A stretch of 64,000 nucleotides of DNA from Gemmatimonadaceae bacterium (GTDB lineage Bacteria > Gemmatimonadota > Gemmatimonadetes > Gemmatimonadales > Gemmatimonadaceae). Position numbers and translations under genes: made by a program. The notes under the pieces are model-generated. The model saw only the letters and a list, made by a program, of their open reading frames with translations. It ran no database searches and was not told where the DNA came from. Where the stretch lies: the NCBI GenBank assembly GCA_020846935.1, contig JADLCY010000001.1, positions 310,001 to 374,000 on the forward strand, written 5' to 3'. This document shows, piece by piece, positions 1 to 8,800 of the stretch; within the stretch, counting starts at the first letter, position 1; each line of letters begins with the position of its first letter.

Positions 1-50
1 TCCGGGCCGCTAGGTCAGGGTGACGGAGATCAGACGACTATCTTCTTCTC

Positions 51-1331
51 GTGCCGAACCGCCCCAGACCCAGATCGTCGATCCTCCCGCGCCTGGCAGC
101 TGTGGGGTTTGTGGTCGTCATCGCGGCCGCCACGCTGTGGCCCATGCCCGGCGCCCCTCAGCCCGCCGAAGGGCTGTGCGTCATCTGTGGCTCGCTCGGC
201 GGCATCGACTTTCTGTCCAACATCGCCCTGTTCGTTCCGCTCGGCGTCTCGTTGGTGGCGGCCGGTACAAGACCGACCACCACCGTCATCCTCGGTGCCG
301 CGTTTTCGCTGGGGATCGAGGCCCTGCAATGGCAGACGATTGCGGGCCGCGATGCATCCCTCGGCGACCTGTTCTCCAACACACTGGGGACGGCGCTCGG
401 CGCAGCGCTGATGTCGTATCGGCGGCTACTGCTGCTGCCGTCGCCGCGGGTGGCGAGGCGGCTGGCCCGAGGAATGACGGTGCTGGTGATTGTGGTGGGC
501 AGCGCGAGCGCGTGGGCCATGCGCCCCGCCCCCGTCGTGTACAAGTACTGGAGCCAGTGGGCACCGGTGCGGCACAACTATCATCCCTTTCAGGGCCGAC
601 TACTCACCCTGGTGCTCGACAACCATCCGATTCCCCTCGGTGCCGAAATCGACCCGACACGAGAGGATTCGAGCTTCGCGCAGGGGCTGTTCGAGGTGAA
701 GGCAGTCATCCTGCCCGATTCGATGCCGGTTGGCACGGGCCTCATCGCGCGCGCGGGCAACCCGATCGACGAGGAGTTCGAACTGGCGCAGCGAGGCCAC
801 GACCTGCTGTTTCGCGCACGTCGCAATGCGTCGCGTCTGGCGATTCGCACACCGGTCATCGTGCTCCGGAATGCCTTCGTTGGCCCACCGGGCGTCGTCT
901 ACCACGTGTCGGCTCGCACGCGTCGCGCGCACATCGACCTGTCGTCAACCGTGGATGGCGGCGCGACCGTTGCGGATTCCGTACCGCTCACGATTGGGCG
1001 CATCTGGCAATCGCTCGCGCCGATCGAGGTGCGCGACGTGCGGTGGCATGGCCCGGGAGCGACGGCCGCGATGGCTCTGCTGCTTCTCCCGCTGGCCTAC
1101 TGGGCGGCGAGTGGCGTAATGCTTTCGGCGGCGACGGTGTGGCTTGGCACGGTGGCCCTGGTGCTGATTGGCGGCATTCCGGTTGTTGCCGGGATTGCGC
1201 CAGGCGGCGCGTGGGAGTCTCTTGGGCTCGTGCTCGGCGCGACGGTGGGCATCGCGCTCGCGCGGTTCACCGTTGCCAGAACCAGCGCGTCCGGCGGGCG
1301 TCCAATGCGGTCAGCGAACCCGCTGCATTGA
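51..1331 (+). CDS. VanZ-domain membrane protein with C-terminal sensor-like region
   Basis: A 426-residue membrane protein. The first ~150 residues look like a VanZ domain: a hydrophobic N-terminal helix, then IDFLSNIALFVPLG, then IEALQW and RDASLGDLFSNTLGTALG, the usual conserved blocks of the family. Residues ~175-330 are polar and beta-rich, reminiscent of a concanavalin-like ligand domain, and the last ~80 residues hold two or three further membrane segments. VanZ proteins are named after a teicoplanin-resistance protein, but most have no known function, so no activity is assigned. The GTG start is the first possible one after an in-frame TGA at position 21. The 3' end overlaps the convergent neighbour by 65 bases. 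Confidence 0.75.
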   Translation: MPNRPRPRSSILPRLAAVGFVVVIAAATLWPMPGAPQPAEGLCVICGSLGGIDFLSNIALFVPLGVSLVAAGTRPTTTVILGAAFSLGIEALQWQTIAGRDASLGDLFSNTLGTALGAALMSYRRLLLLPSPRVARRLARGMTVLVIVVGSASAWAMRPAPVVYKYWSQWAPVRHNYHPFQGRLLTLVLDNHPIPLGAEIDPTREDSSFAQGLFEVKAVILPDSMPVGTGLIARAGNPIDEEFELAQRGHDLLFRARRNASRLAIRTPVIVLRNAFVGPPGVVYHVSARTRRAHIDLSSTVDGGATVADSVPLTIGRIWQSLAPIEVRDVRWHGPGATAAMALLLLPLAYWAASGVMLSAATVWLGTVALVLIGGIPVVAGIAPGGAWESLGLVLGATVGIALARFTVARTSASGGRPMRSANPLH

Positions 1332-2970
1332 TGGTGTGTGTCGCGACCAGGTCGCGGCGCCAGTGTGGTTCGAGTCGCGACACTGCCGTCTCGCGATAGC
1401 CCTCGTCGTCGAGCTGGTCGATGCGCTGGATCGTCATCGCGCCACCGTAGCGACGCGAGCCATCCTGTGCGGGGCGATACCACGCGCCTCCGTGACAGAA
1501 CAATCGACCGGCGGGACGCGCCGAGCGCACGTCGCTGATCACGGGGTTCCGTGCGTGCGGTCGCCAGGGACCGAGCGGCGAATCGGCATGGTACAGATAG
1601 AGTTCGTCCCAGGCGTCGCCACCGCTTTCGGTGCCGGCGGCGAACATCCACCATCGACCGTCGACCTGCGTGATGGTGGCATCGACGAGCGGCCGATCGT
1701 CGAGCAGCACGCTGACGCGGCTCCACTGGTCGGGGAAGCGGGTGGCGCGCCACAACTCCACGCGCCCCATTGCCGCGGTCTCGGGCACCATGTAGTGCTG
1801 CCCCTGCCACTCGAACACGTACGGGTACGAGAGGTGGTAGTCGGTAGCGAGGGCTTCGCGCATGGGGCCCGCGTTGCCCCTGGCGTCGACCTCGAACACG
1901 GCGATGTGCGCGCGACCTCTCGCGGTCACGAAGTCCTCGAAGAACACGTAGTGTCGCCCATCAACGACCACGGGGAACGGGTCGGCCCAGAACCGATCGT
2001 CCGGGGGAATCATCATGCGGAAGCGGTGCGGCGCGAGGTCGGGGCCGTCCTGCCCGGGCGCGCCGAGTCGGTAGCCGATGATCCACTGCTCCTCGCTGAG
2101 CGCGGTGCGCAGGTGGCTCACCGTCCAGCTCGCAGCAAGGGAACCGATACGCTTGACCAACTCGACGTTGCCGGGCGCCGTGTACAGCCGCTCGCTGTAC
2201 GCGACCGGCGCCTCCGGCTCCGGTGGCGCCCCGGCGCGGCCGGGGTCTCCGTCCAGGGCCAGGTCGCGAATCGCGCGCGCAAGAAAGGGAACCGCCTGCC
2301 AGTAGTACACGGCCCGATTGCGGCGTACCGAGTAGCGATCAGTGCGTGACCATCCACGGCACAACACCCGGCCGTCATCGAGCGATTCGCCCAGGACCTG
2401 CAACACGGCTCCAGTGACGTGCTGCCGCTCCATCACCTCCCAGAAACCCGGGGGGCCGCCGCGGTTCACACGGCTGTCGCCGTGGTGATAGCTCCAGACC
2501 CCGTGCCGCGCGATCGTGAGCGCGCGACCACGCAGGATCCGGAACCCGAAGCGCACCACCACGTCGAGGTCATGCGCGAGGATGCGCTCGATGTCAGCAT
2601 CTTCGATGTAGTCGGAGTGCTTCGTCTGCCGCGGCGTCACGTCGATCACCGGCGCCCCGGCCACGAGCGGCGCCAGGCTGGTCATCACGAATGGGTCGCG
2701 CTCGACAGAGAACTTCCAGGTGTCGATGCGATGGTAGAGCGCGTGGGCGAGCACCCGGCGATTGGCGATCCAGGAGGCGACGCGTCCACGCCGCGCCGCG
2801 TGGCCGTGCGGCGTGGCATTGCGCACCACGAGGCTGACCTGTGCATGGCCCTCCTGGAGCATGCGCGCGACGGCGTCGTGCACCCACTGGGGCTGCTCCA
2901 GTCCATCGAGCAGCAGGCCCACGCGCAACGGCTGGCGTGCGCGCACGGCAGAAGCGCCGGGCGCTGCCAC
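1267..2970 (-). CDS. formyltransferase-like / beta-propeller fusion protein (GIPC glucosaminyltransferase N-terminal-like)
   Basis: A 567-residue protein with two parts. Residues ~15-245 resemble a formyltransferase fold: a Rossmann-like start (LRVGLLLDGLEQPQW), a central VVRFGFRILRG strand, then a SYHHGDSRVNRGGPPGFWEV segment where formyltransferases carry their HPS-RGxxPxxW motif. The canonical Asn-His-Asp triad is not clear. Residues ~275-560 repeat WADPF, YVFFEDF and YMVPETA blocks, as in five-bladed GH43-like propellers. Bacterial proteins of this shape are annotated from similarity to the N-terminal region of plant glucosamine inositolphosphorylceramide transferase. The substrate is unknown; surface polysaccharide or glycolipid modification is a guess. 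The start is GTG. Confidence 0.65.
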   Translation of the reverse strand: MAAPGASAVRARQPLRVGLLLDGLEQPQWVHDAVARMLQEGHAQVSLVVRNATPHGHAARRGRVASWIANRRVLAHALYHRIDTWKFSVERDPFVMTSLAPLVAGAPVIDVTPRQTKHSDYIEDADIERILAHDLDVVVRFGFRILRGRALTIARHGVWSYHHGDSRVNRGGPPGFWEVMERQHVTGAVLQVLGESLDDGRVLCRGWSRTDRYSVRRNRAVYYWQAVPFLARAIRDLALDGDPGRAGAPPEPEAPVAYSERLYTAPGNVELVKRIGSLAASWTVSHLRTALSEEQWIIGYRLGAPGQDGPDLAPHRFRMMIPPDDRFWADPFPVVVDGRHYVFFEDFVTARGRAHIAVFEVDARGNAGPMREALATDYHLSYPYVFEWQGQHYMVPETAAMGRVELWRATRFPDQWSRVSVLLDDRPLVDATITQVDGRWWMFAAGTESGGDAWDELYLYHADSPLGPWRPHARNPVISDVRSARPAGRLFCHGGAWYRPAQDGSRRYGGAMTIQRIDQLDDEGYRETAVSRLEPHWRRDLVATHTINAAGSLTALDARRTRWFWQR

Positions 2971-3041
2971 CTGCGATTCGGGTGGGCGTTCGGGAACGTG
3001 GGACAGTCGAGCACCAGCAGGTCAGGGGTGCCGACAACGCA

Positions 3042-4650
3042 ATGCCGATTGATGTGGATTCGCAAGACACCGGGCATATTGAGATTCGCCCCGGCGCCCG
3101 AACCCCGGACCAGCCCACGGTGCATAACGCGGACGACGCAGCGCCGACGAACCTCATCGATCGCCCTGACGATCCCGCGCCTCAGCGGGTGGCGCGTGCC
3201 ACCGCGCGTGCCCGCGCGGCGCAGCGCGACTGGCTCGCGTCGGGTGTCGACGCCCGGATCCGCGTCATCGCACGGGCACGACGGCGCCTGTTCGAGCGAC
3301 GCGTGGACGTCGCGGAGGCGATCAGTCGTGAAACCGGCAAACCGGTCGCCGAGGCGCTGGTCGCCGAGGTGGTGACGGTGCTCGACATGCTCCGCTTCGT
3401 GGAGCGCGTCGCACCGGAGTTCATGCGGACTTCATGGTTCAGCTCGGCGTCACTGGCGCTGTGGCGAAAGCGGTTCTCCGTAGCCCGGGAGCCACATGGC
3501 GTGGTGGGGGTGATCTCGCCCTGGAACTACCCGTTCATGTTGCCCGCGGGCCAGGCAGTGAGTGCCCTCGCGACAGGGAATGCGGTGGTGCTCAAGCCAT
3601 CGGAACTGACACCAGCGTGTGGCGACCTCTTGGCGAACCTGTTCCGTGAGGCGGGGGCGCCGGCGGGCGTGCTCGAGGTGGTCCATGGCGACGGCGCCGT
3701 GGGCAGCGCGTTGGTCGATGGGGGCGTCGACAAGGTGTTCTTCACCGGATCGGTGGCGACCGGGTCGCCGGGTGGCGAGCCGATGCGCCGAGCGCCTCGT
3801 GCCCTGCGCGCTGGAACTGGGCGGCAGCGACCCGGCGATCGTGCTCGACGACGCAGACGTGGCGCACGCTGCCCGGGGCATCGCGTGGGGTCGCTTTGCG
3901 AACGCGGGCCAGACGTGCGTGGCGCCAAAGCGGGTTTATGTGCTGAGCGCGGTGCATGACCAACTGGTCCGCGCCCTGGAGTCACAAGTGCGGCGGCTGC
4001 AGCTCCGCGGACCTAACGACGCGCACTGGGAGATGGGTGGATTGATCACCGCCGCGAGTGTCGCACCGCTCGCGCGTCTGCGCGATGCCGCGGTGTCGTC
4101 CGGAGCGCGCGCCGTCGTCGCAACCCACGCGCCGGACTCGGGCCTGTTCCCACCGACGCTCCTGCTCGAGGTGCCGCCTGATGCTGCCGTCCTTCGCGAG
4201 GAAACCTTCGGGCCACTGCTGCCGGTTGTCCCGGTACCCGACGTCGAGACGGCCATTGCGCTCGCGAACGCGTCGCCTTTCGGGTTGAGTGCGAGTGTCT
4301 GGAGCCGATCGCGCCAGCGGGCGCGCGAGATCGCGCGACAGCTCAATGCGGGAACCGTGGTGATCAATGACGTCGCCCTGGCGGCGGGACTGGCGGAGGT
4401 TCCGCACGGAGGGGTGCGCCAGAGCGGGTATGGCCGGTCCCACGCACTCGCCGGGCTGGAGGAGTGCGTGCGGACGCGGGCCATCGTGGACGACATCCTC
4501 CCGGGCGCGCGGCAACCCTGGTGGTTCCCCTATGAGGAGACGATGACGCAGGACGTGGATGCGTACACGCGGTTGGCGCACGCGCCGACGCTCCTGCAGC
4601 GGCTGATGGGCCTTGGAGGCGCCCTGCGGCTGCTCCTTGGCCGGCGCTGA
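3042..4650 (+). pseudogene. NAD(P)-dependent aldehyde dehydrogenase, frameshifted
   Basis: The two halves of one aldehyde dehydrogenase lie in different frames. The first, up to about 3764, has ISPWNYPF, the cofactor-binding lysine region NAVVLKPSE and VFFTGSVATG. The second continues from about 3766 with RLVPCALELGGSDPAIV (catalytic-base Glu) and FANAGQTCVAPKR (catalytic Cys), and ends at 4650. Frame passes from 3 to 1 around the GGGT at 3762-3765, equal to one extra base in the middle of the conserved FTGSxxTG-RxV stretch. All active-site residues are present, so a recent mutation or a base-call error is likely. The start could be ATG 3042 or GTG 3120. A hydrophobic tail after FPYEE recalls membrane-associated family members. 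Confidence 0.8.
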
Positions 4651-4692
4651 GTTGCGCTTGAATGCGGCGCCGCCTGCGGCGAGACTTGAGGG

Positions 4693-5280
4693 GTGACGAT
4701 CGTCTCCCTCCTCGACCGCGTCCTGCTGCTGCTGCGCCCGGCCCTGTTCTGGGCCGCGCTCGTCCTGGGCGTGCTCGCGCTCGTGGACTGGCTGGTTCGC
4801 ACCCGGCGCATCAACGCGTTCAGCCCGGTGGCCCGGGTCGCGCGAGACTATGTCGACCCGCTGTTCAAGCCGGTGGAGCGCACGATCACGCGCGCCGGTG
4901 GCAACCCGCAAACGGCGCCCTTCTGGGCGCTGGCGCTCGCGATACTGGGCGGGATCGTCCTGATTTCGCTGCTGGAGTTTGCCCGGGATCAGGTGCTGAT
5001 GGGCTTTGCCGCCGCGGGCAACGGGCCGCGCGGCCTCGTCATGCAACTGCTGCGATGGACGTTCCAGATTCTGCGGCTGGCGCTGATCGTGCGCGTCATT
5101 TCGTCGTGGATCCGCGTCTCGCCCTATTCGCCCTGGGTGCGGTGGTCATTCGCGCTCTCCGAGCCGATCATCGGGCCGCTACGCCGCGTCATTCCTCCGC
5201 TTGGCATGATCGACATCACGCCCATCGTCGCGTTCCTGCTCCTCGGTCTCCTCGAAGGTGTGGTGCTCGGCGCGCTCTGA
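4693..5280 (+). CDS. YggT-family integral membrane protein
   Basis: A 195-residue protein with four or five hydrophobic segments. The C-terminal half carries the YggT signature: a membrane helix, then VRVISSWIRVSPYSPWVRW, LSEPIIGPLRRVIPPLGMIDITPIVAFLLL. YggT proteins sit in the inner membrane and are linked to osmotic balance or septum/thylakoid organisation in different bacteria, without an agreed biochemical role. The N-terminal ~100 residues (two helices and a DPLFKPVERTITRAGG segment) look like a diverged duplicate of the same unit. The start is GTG, directly preceded by a GAGGG Shine-Dalgarno-like stretch. It lies 15 bases before the DUF167 gene, the usual YggT-YggU neighbour. Confidence 0.85.
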   Translation: MTIVSLLDRVLLLLRPALFWAALVLGVLALVDWLVRTRRINAFSPVARVARDYVDPLFKPVERTITRAGGNPQTAPFWALALAILGGIVLISLLEFARDQVLMGFAAAGNGPRGLVMQLLRWTFQILRLALIVRVISSWIRVSPYSPWVRWSFALSEPIIGPLRRVIPPLGMIDITPIVAFLLLGLLEGVVLGAL

Positions 5281-5295
5281 GGCGACAGCCTTGGG

Positions 5296-5661
5296 GTGGC
5301 CAGGCTCGAACGTTCGACCTTCGCGCCGCCTTCACCCCTTCCCTCGATCGACGGCGCAGTGACGTTTGTCATCACAGAGGTCGCGTGGGGCCTGAGGTTC
5401 ACGGTACTGGTGCAGCCCCGGGCGTCGCGCACGGAGCTATCCGGGGCCCATGGCGGCGCGCTCCGCCTGCGAGTGCAGGCGCCCCCGGTCGACGGCGCGG
5501 CCAACGACGCGGTGATTGCGTTCCTCGCGGAGACGCTGGGGATTCGCCGGCGCGACGTGCGCATCGTGGCCGGTGAGACCTCGCGCTCAAAGATCGTTGA
5601 TGTGGCTGGCGTGACACGCGCGGAGGTCGAGCAACTCGGTATGATCATCGGGCGCCGGTGA
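5296..5661 (+). CDS. DUF167 / YggU-family protein
   Basis: Up to 121 residues, with the whole small DUF167 fold visible: FTVLVQPRASRTELSG, LRLRVQAPPVDGAAND, IAFLAETLGI and IVAGETSRSKIVDV. This family is conserved and structurally known but has no defined function. Family members are usually ~95-100 residues, so the true start may be a downstream GTG such as the one at 5359 rather than GTG 5296. The first ~20 residues (Pro/Ser-rich) are not conserved. It follows yggT closely and is probably co-transcribed with it. Confidence 0.85.
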   Translation: MARLERSTFAPPSPLPSIDGAVTFVITEVAWGLRFTVLVQPRASRTELSGAHGGALRLRVQAPPVDGAANDAVIAFLAETLGIRRRDVRIVAGETSRSKIVDVAGVTRAEVEQLGMIIGRR

Positions 5662-5804
5662 TCACTGGCCGGATCGGTCGAATCGTCGCGACCGGGGCGC
5701 GCTGGCGGCGCCGGAGGTCGGGGCCGGGCGCGCGTCGGTTCTCACGGAGCGTTCCCGGTACTACCTTATGAGCCGAGCCTCCCGATGGGGGCTCGACAAC
5801 CTGA

Positions 5805-5856
5805 TACGTGGCGATTTAACGGCAACTTGCGGCCACGCTAAACAAACGCTAAAGCG
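5805..5856 (+). promoter_or_regulatory. SAM-II riboswitch (S-adenosylmethionine aptamer)
   Basis: The 5' leader of metH matches the SAM-II pattern known from alphaproteobacterial methionine genes. P1 is CGTGGC (5807-5812) pairing perfectly with GCCACG (5832-5837). The loop begins GATTTAAC (5813-5820) and ends in CTTGC (5826-5830). After P1 comes CTAAACAAACGCTAAAG (5838-5854), matching the conserved TAAACAA-GCTAAAG tail that folds back into the pseudoknot. SAM-II binds S-adenosylmethionine and lowers expression of biosynthetic genes. Both the position just before metH and the terminator that follows support the call. I have not drawn the P2 pairings base by base. Confidence 0.85.
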
Positions 5857-5859
5857 CCG

Positions 5860-5887
5860 GCCCGGCGCCTGAGCACCGGGCTTTTTT
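5860..5887 (+). terminator. intrinsic terminator of the SAM-II switch
   Basis: GCCCGG (5860-5865) pairs with CCGGGC (5876-5881) around a ten-base loop, and six T residues follow at 5882-5887. It starts a few bases after the aptamer tail and ends three bases before the metH ATG at 5891, so it can only act as a conditional terminator in the leader. The overlapping palindrome GCGCC/GGCGC (5854-5858 with 5864-5868) would compete with it and could be the read-through structure. Confidence 0.75.
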
Positions 5888-5890
5888 CAT

Positions 5891-8800
5891 ATGAGCCCGA
5901 TGAGTCCGACCGACATGTCGACGTTTCCTCGTCTCGATTCCCTGCCCCTGCGCTCCGCCTACCTCGACGCGCTCGCTCGAGGCGTGCTCGTCTACGACGG
6001 CGCCATGGGAACGAGCATTCAGCGCTTCCACCTCACGCCCGAGGACTTTGGAGGGGCGGCGCTGGAAGGTTGCAACGACCACCTCGTCCTGACGCGACCG
6101 GACGTGATCCAGCAGATCCACGAGTCGTTTCTCGCGGTCGGGTGCGACGTGGTCGAGACCTGCACCTTCCAGAGCACGCCGAGGCGGCTCGAGGAGTGGG
6201 GCATCGGCGAGAAGACCGAGGCGGTGAACGTGGCGGCGGCGCGCGTGGCCCGCGCGGCGTGCGATCGCTTTGCCACGCCGGAGCGCCCCCGCTTTGTTGC
6301 CGGCTCCATCGGTCCGACGGGTATGCTGCCATCGAGCAGCGACCCGGTGCTCTCCAGGGTCACGTTCGAGGAACTGGCCTGGAACTACGAGCAGCAGGCA
6401 CGGTCCCTGATTGCCGGCGGCGTGGACGTGCTGCTCGTGGAGACGTCGCAGGACATCCTCGAGGTGAAGGCGGCGATCGCGGGCTTTCGCCGGCTGTTCC
6501 ACGAGCTGGGGTTCCGCGTGCCCGTGCAGGCGCAGGTGACGCTGGACATCAGCGGCCGAATGCTGTTGGGCACCGACATCGCCAGTGCGATGACGACCCT
6601 CGAGGCGCTTCCGGTGGACGTGATCGGGCTCAACTGCTCGACGGGGCCGGAGCACATGCGCGAGCCGGTGCGGTACCTGTCGCAGCACGCGACTCGGTGG
6701 CTGTCGGTGATCCCGAACGCGGGGCTGCCGCTCAACACGGGGACGGGGGACGCGGTGTACCCGCTCGAACCGGCGCCGATGGCGGCGATGCTTGGCGAGT
6801 TCGTGCGCGACCTGGGCGTGCGCATCGTGGGTGGGTGTTGCGGCACGCAGCCCGAGCACCTGCGCGCGATCAATGAGGTGGTGGATGCGGCGGGCGTGCG
6901 GGCGTTCCCGTCTGGGCCGTCGCGGGAGGCCGGCGCATCGAACGCGGCGTCGCCGCGCGAGCGGGGGGCCCCCCCCGAAAGACACGATCGCGCCGCGGAA
7001 CCCGACGGACAAGCGCATCCTGTCCCCACCGCAACCGGAAAACCGCATACCATCGCCCGCGCGTCGTCCGCCATGCGGGCCATCACCCTCCACCAGGATC
7101 CGCCGCCCCTGCTCGTCGGCGAGCGCGTCAACTCGCAGGGCTCGCGCAAGGTCAAGCGCCTCCTGCTCGCGAACGACTACGAAGGCATCCTCGACGTCGC
7201 GCGCGAACAGGGAGAGTCCGGCGCCCACGTGCTCGACGTCTGCGTCGCCCTCACCGAGCGTGCGGACGAAGCCGAGCAGATGTCCGAAGTGGTGAAGCTG
7301 CTCTCCATGAGCGTGGAGCAGCCGCTCATGATCGACTCCACCGAAGCGCCCGTCATCAAGGCCGCGCTGGAACACGTGCCTGGGCGTGCGATCATCAACT
7401 CCATCAACATGGAGAATGGGCGCGCGCGCATCGACTCGGTCGTGCCGCTCGCCATCGAACACGGAGCCGCCCTCGTGGCCCTCACCATCGACCCGGTGGG
7501 CATGGCCCGCACCCGGGAGCGCAAGCTCGAGGTGGCGCGCGCGATCCACGAGATCGTCGTGAACGAATACGGCATGCAGCCGCACGACCTGATCTTCGAC
7601 GCGCTCACCTTCACGCTCGCCACCGGCGACGCCGAGTGGATCGACTCGGCCCGGGAGACCATCGAGGGGATCCGGCTCATCAAGCGCGAACTGCCGGGCG
7701 TCCTCACGATCCTCGGCGTGTCGAACGTCAGCTTTGGCCTCGCGCCGGAAACGCGGGCGGTGCTCAACTCGGTGTTCCTGCACCATTGCGTCCAGGCGGG
7801 ACTGGACGCGGCCATCGTGAACCCGGCGCACGTGACGCCGTACGCCGAGATCAGTACGGCCAACCGCGAGCTCGCAGACGATCTCGTGTTCAACCGGCGC
7901 CCCGACGCGCTCCAGCGCTTCATTGCCGCGTTCGAGTCCTCGGGGGCCACGCAGGCCTCCGCCGAGAGTGAGCGCGCCGACCCGACCGAGGGCATGACGC
8001 CCGACGCGCGCGTGCACTGGATGATCGTGCACCGCAAGAAGGAGGGCATCGAGGCCGCCCTCGACGCGGCCGGCGTGCGCGAACACCCCGTGCGCGTGCT
8101 CAACGACGTGCTGCTGCCGGCCATGAAGGAGGTGGGCGACAAGTTCGGTTCGGGCGAGCTCATTCTCCCGTTCGTGCTGCAGAGCGCCGAGGCGATGAAG
8201 AAGGCGGTGAAGCACCTGGAGCAGTTCCTGGAGAAGGCCGAGGGGTACACCAAGGGTCGCGTGGTGCTGGCCACCGTGTACGGCGACGTGCACGACATCG
8301 GCAAGTCGCTGGTGAACACCATCCTCTCCAACAACGGCTACACGGTGTTCGACCTGGGCAAGCAGGTGCCGGTGAACACGATCATCGAGAAGGCACTCGA
8401 GGTGAACGCCGACGCCATCGGCCTCTCGGCGCTCCTCGTGAGCACGTCGAAGCAGATGCCGCTGTGCGTGCAGGAGCTCGACCGCCGGAACATCGGGATC
8501 CCGGTGCTCATCGGCGGCGCGGCAATCAATCGGCGCTTCGGGCGGCGCGCGCTGTTCGTCGAGGGCGAGCGCGCGTACGACTCGGGCGTGTTCTACTGCA
8601 AGGATGCCTTCGAGGGGCTGGAGACGATGGATCGCCTCCAGGACGCCGAGCAGCGACCGGGCTTCGTGGCCAGGGCGCTCGAAGCCGCGCGCACCGATGT
8701 CTTTCTCCATCACAACGTCGGCAAGGACATGCGTGCCGGGGTCGAAGGCGGCCAGCGGAGCGACGTCTCGCGCACGCACGACGTTCCGCGCGCGCCGTTC

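Noticed and set aside
1168-2349. Plus-strand open frame inside the formyltransferase/propeller gene
   Set aside because: No family resemblance, and the minus-strand protein shows conserved propeller blocks over the same bases.
6961-6977. G6C8 homopolymer in metH suspected as a frameshift
   Set aside because: The reading frame continues correctly from the homocysteine domain into the folate domain, so the run lies harmlessly in the linker.
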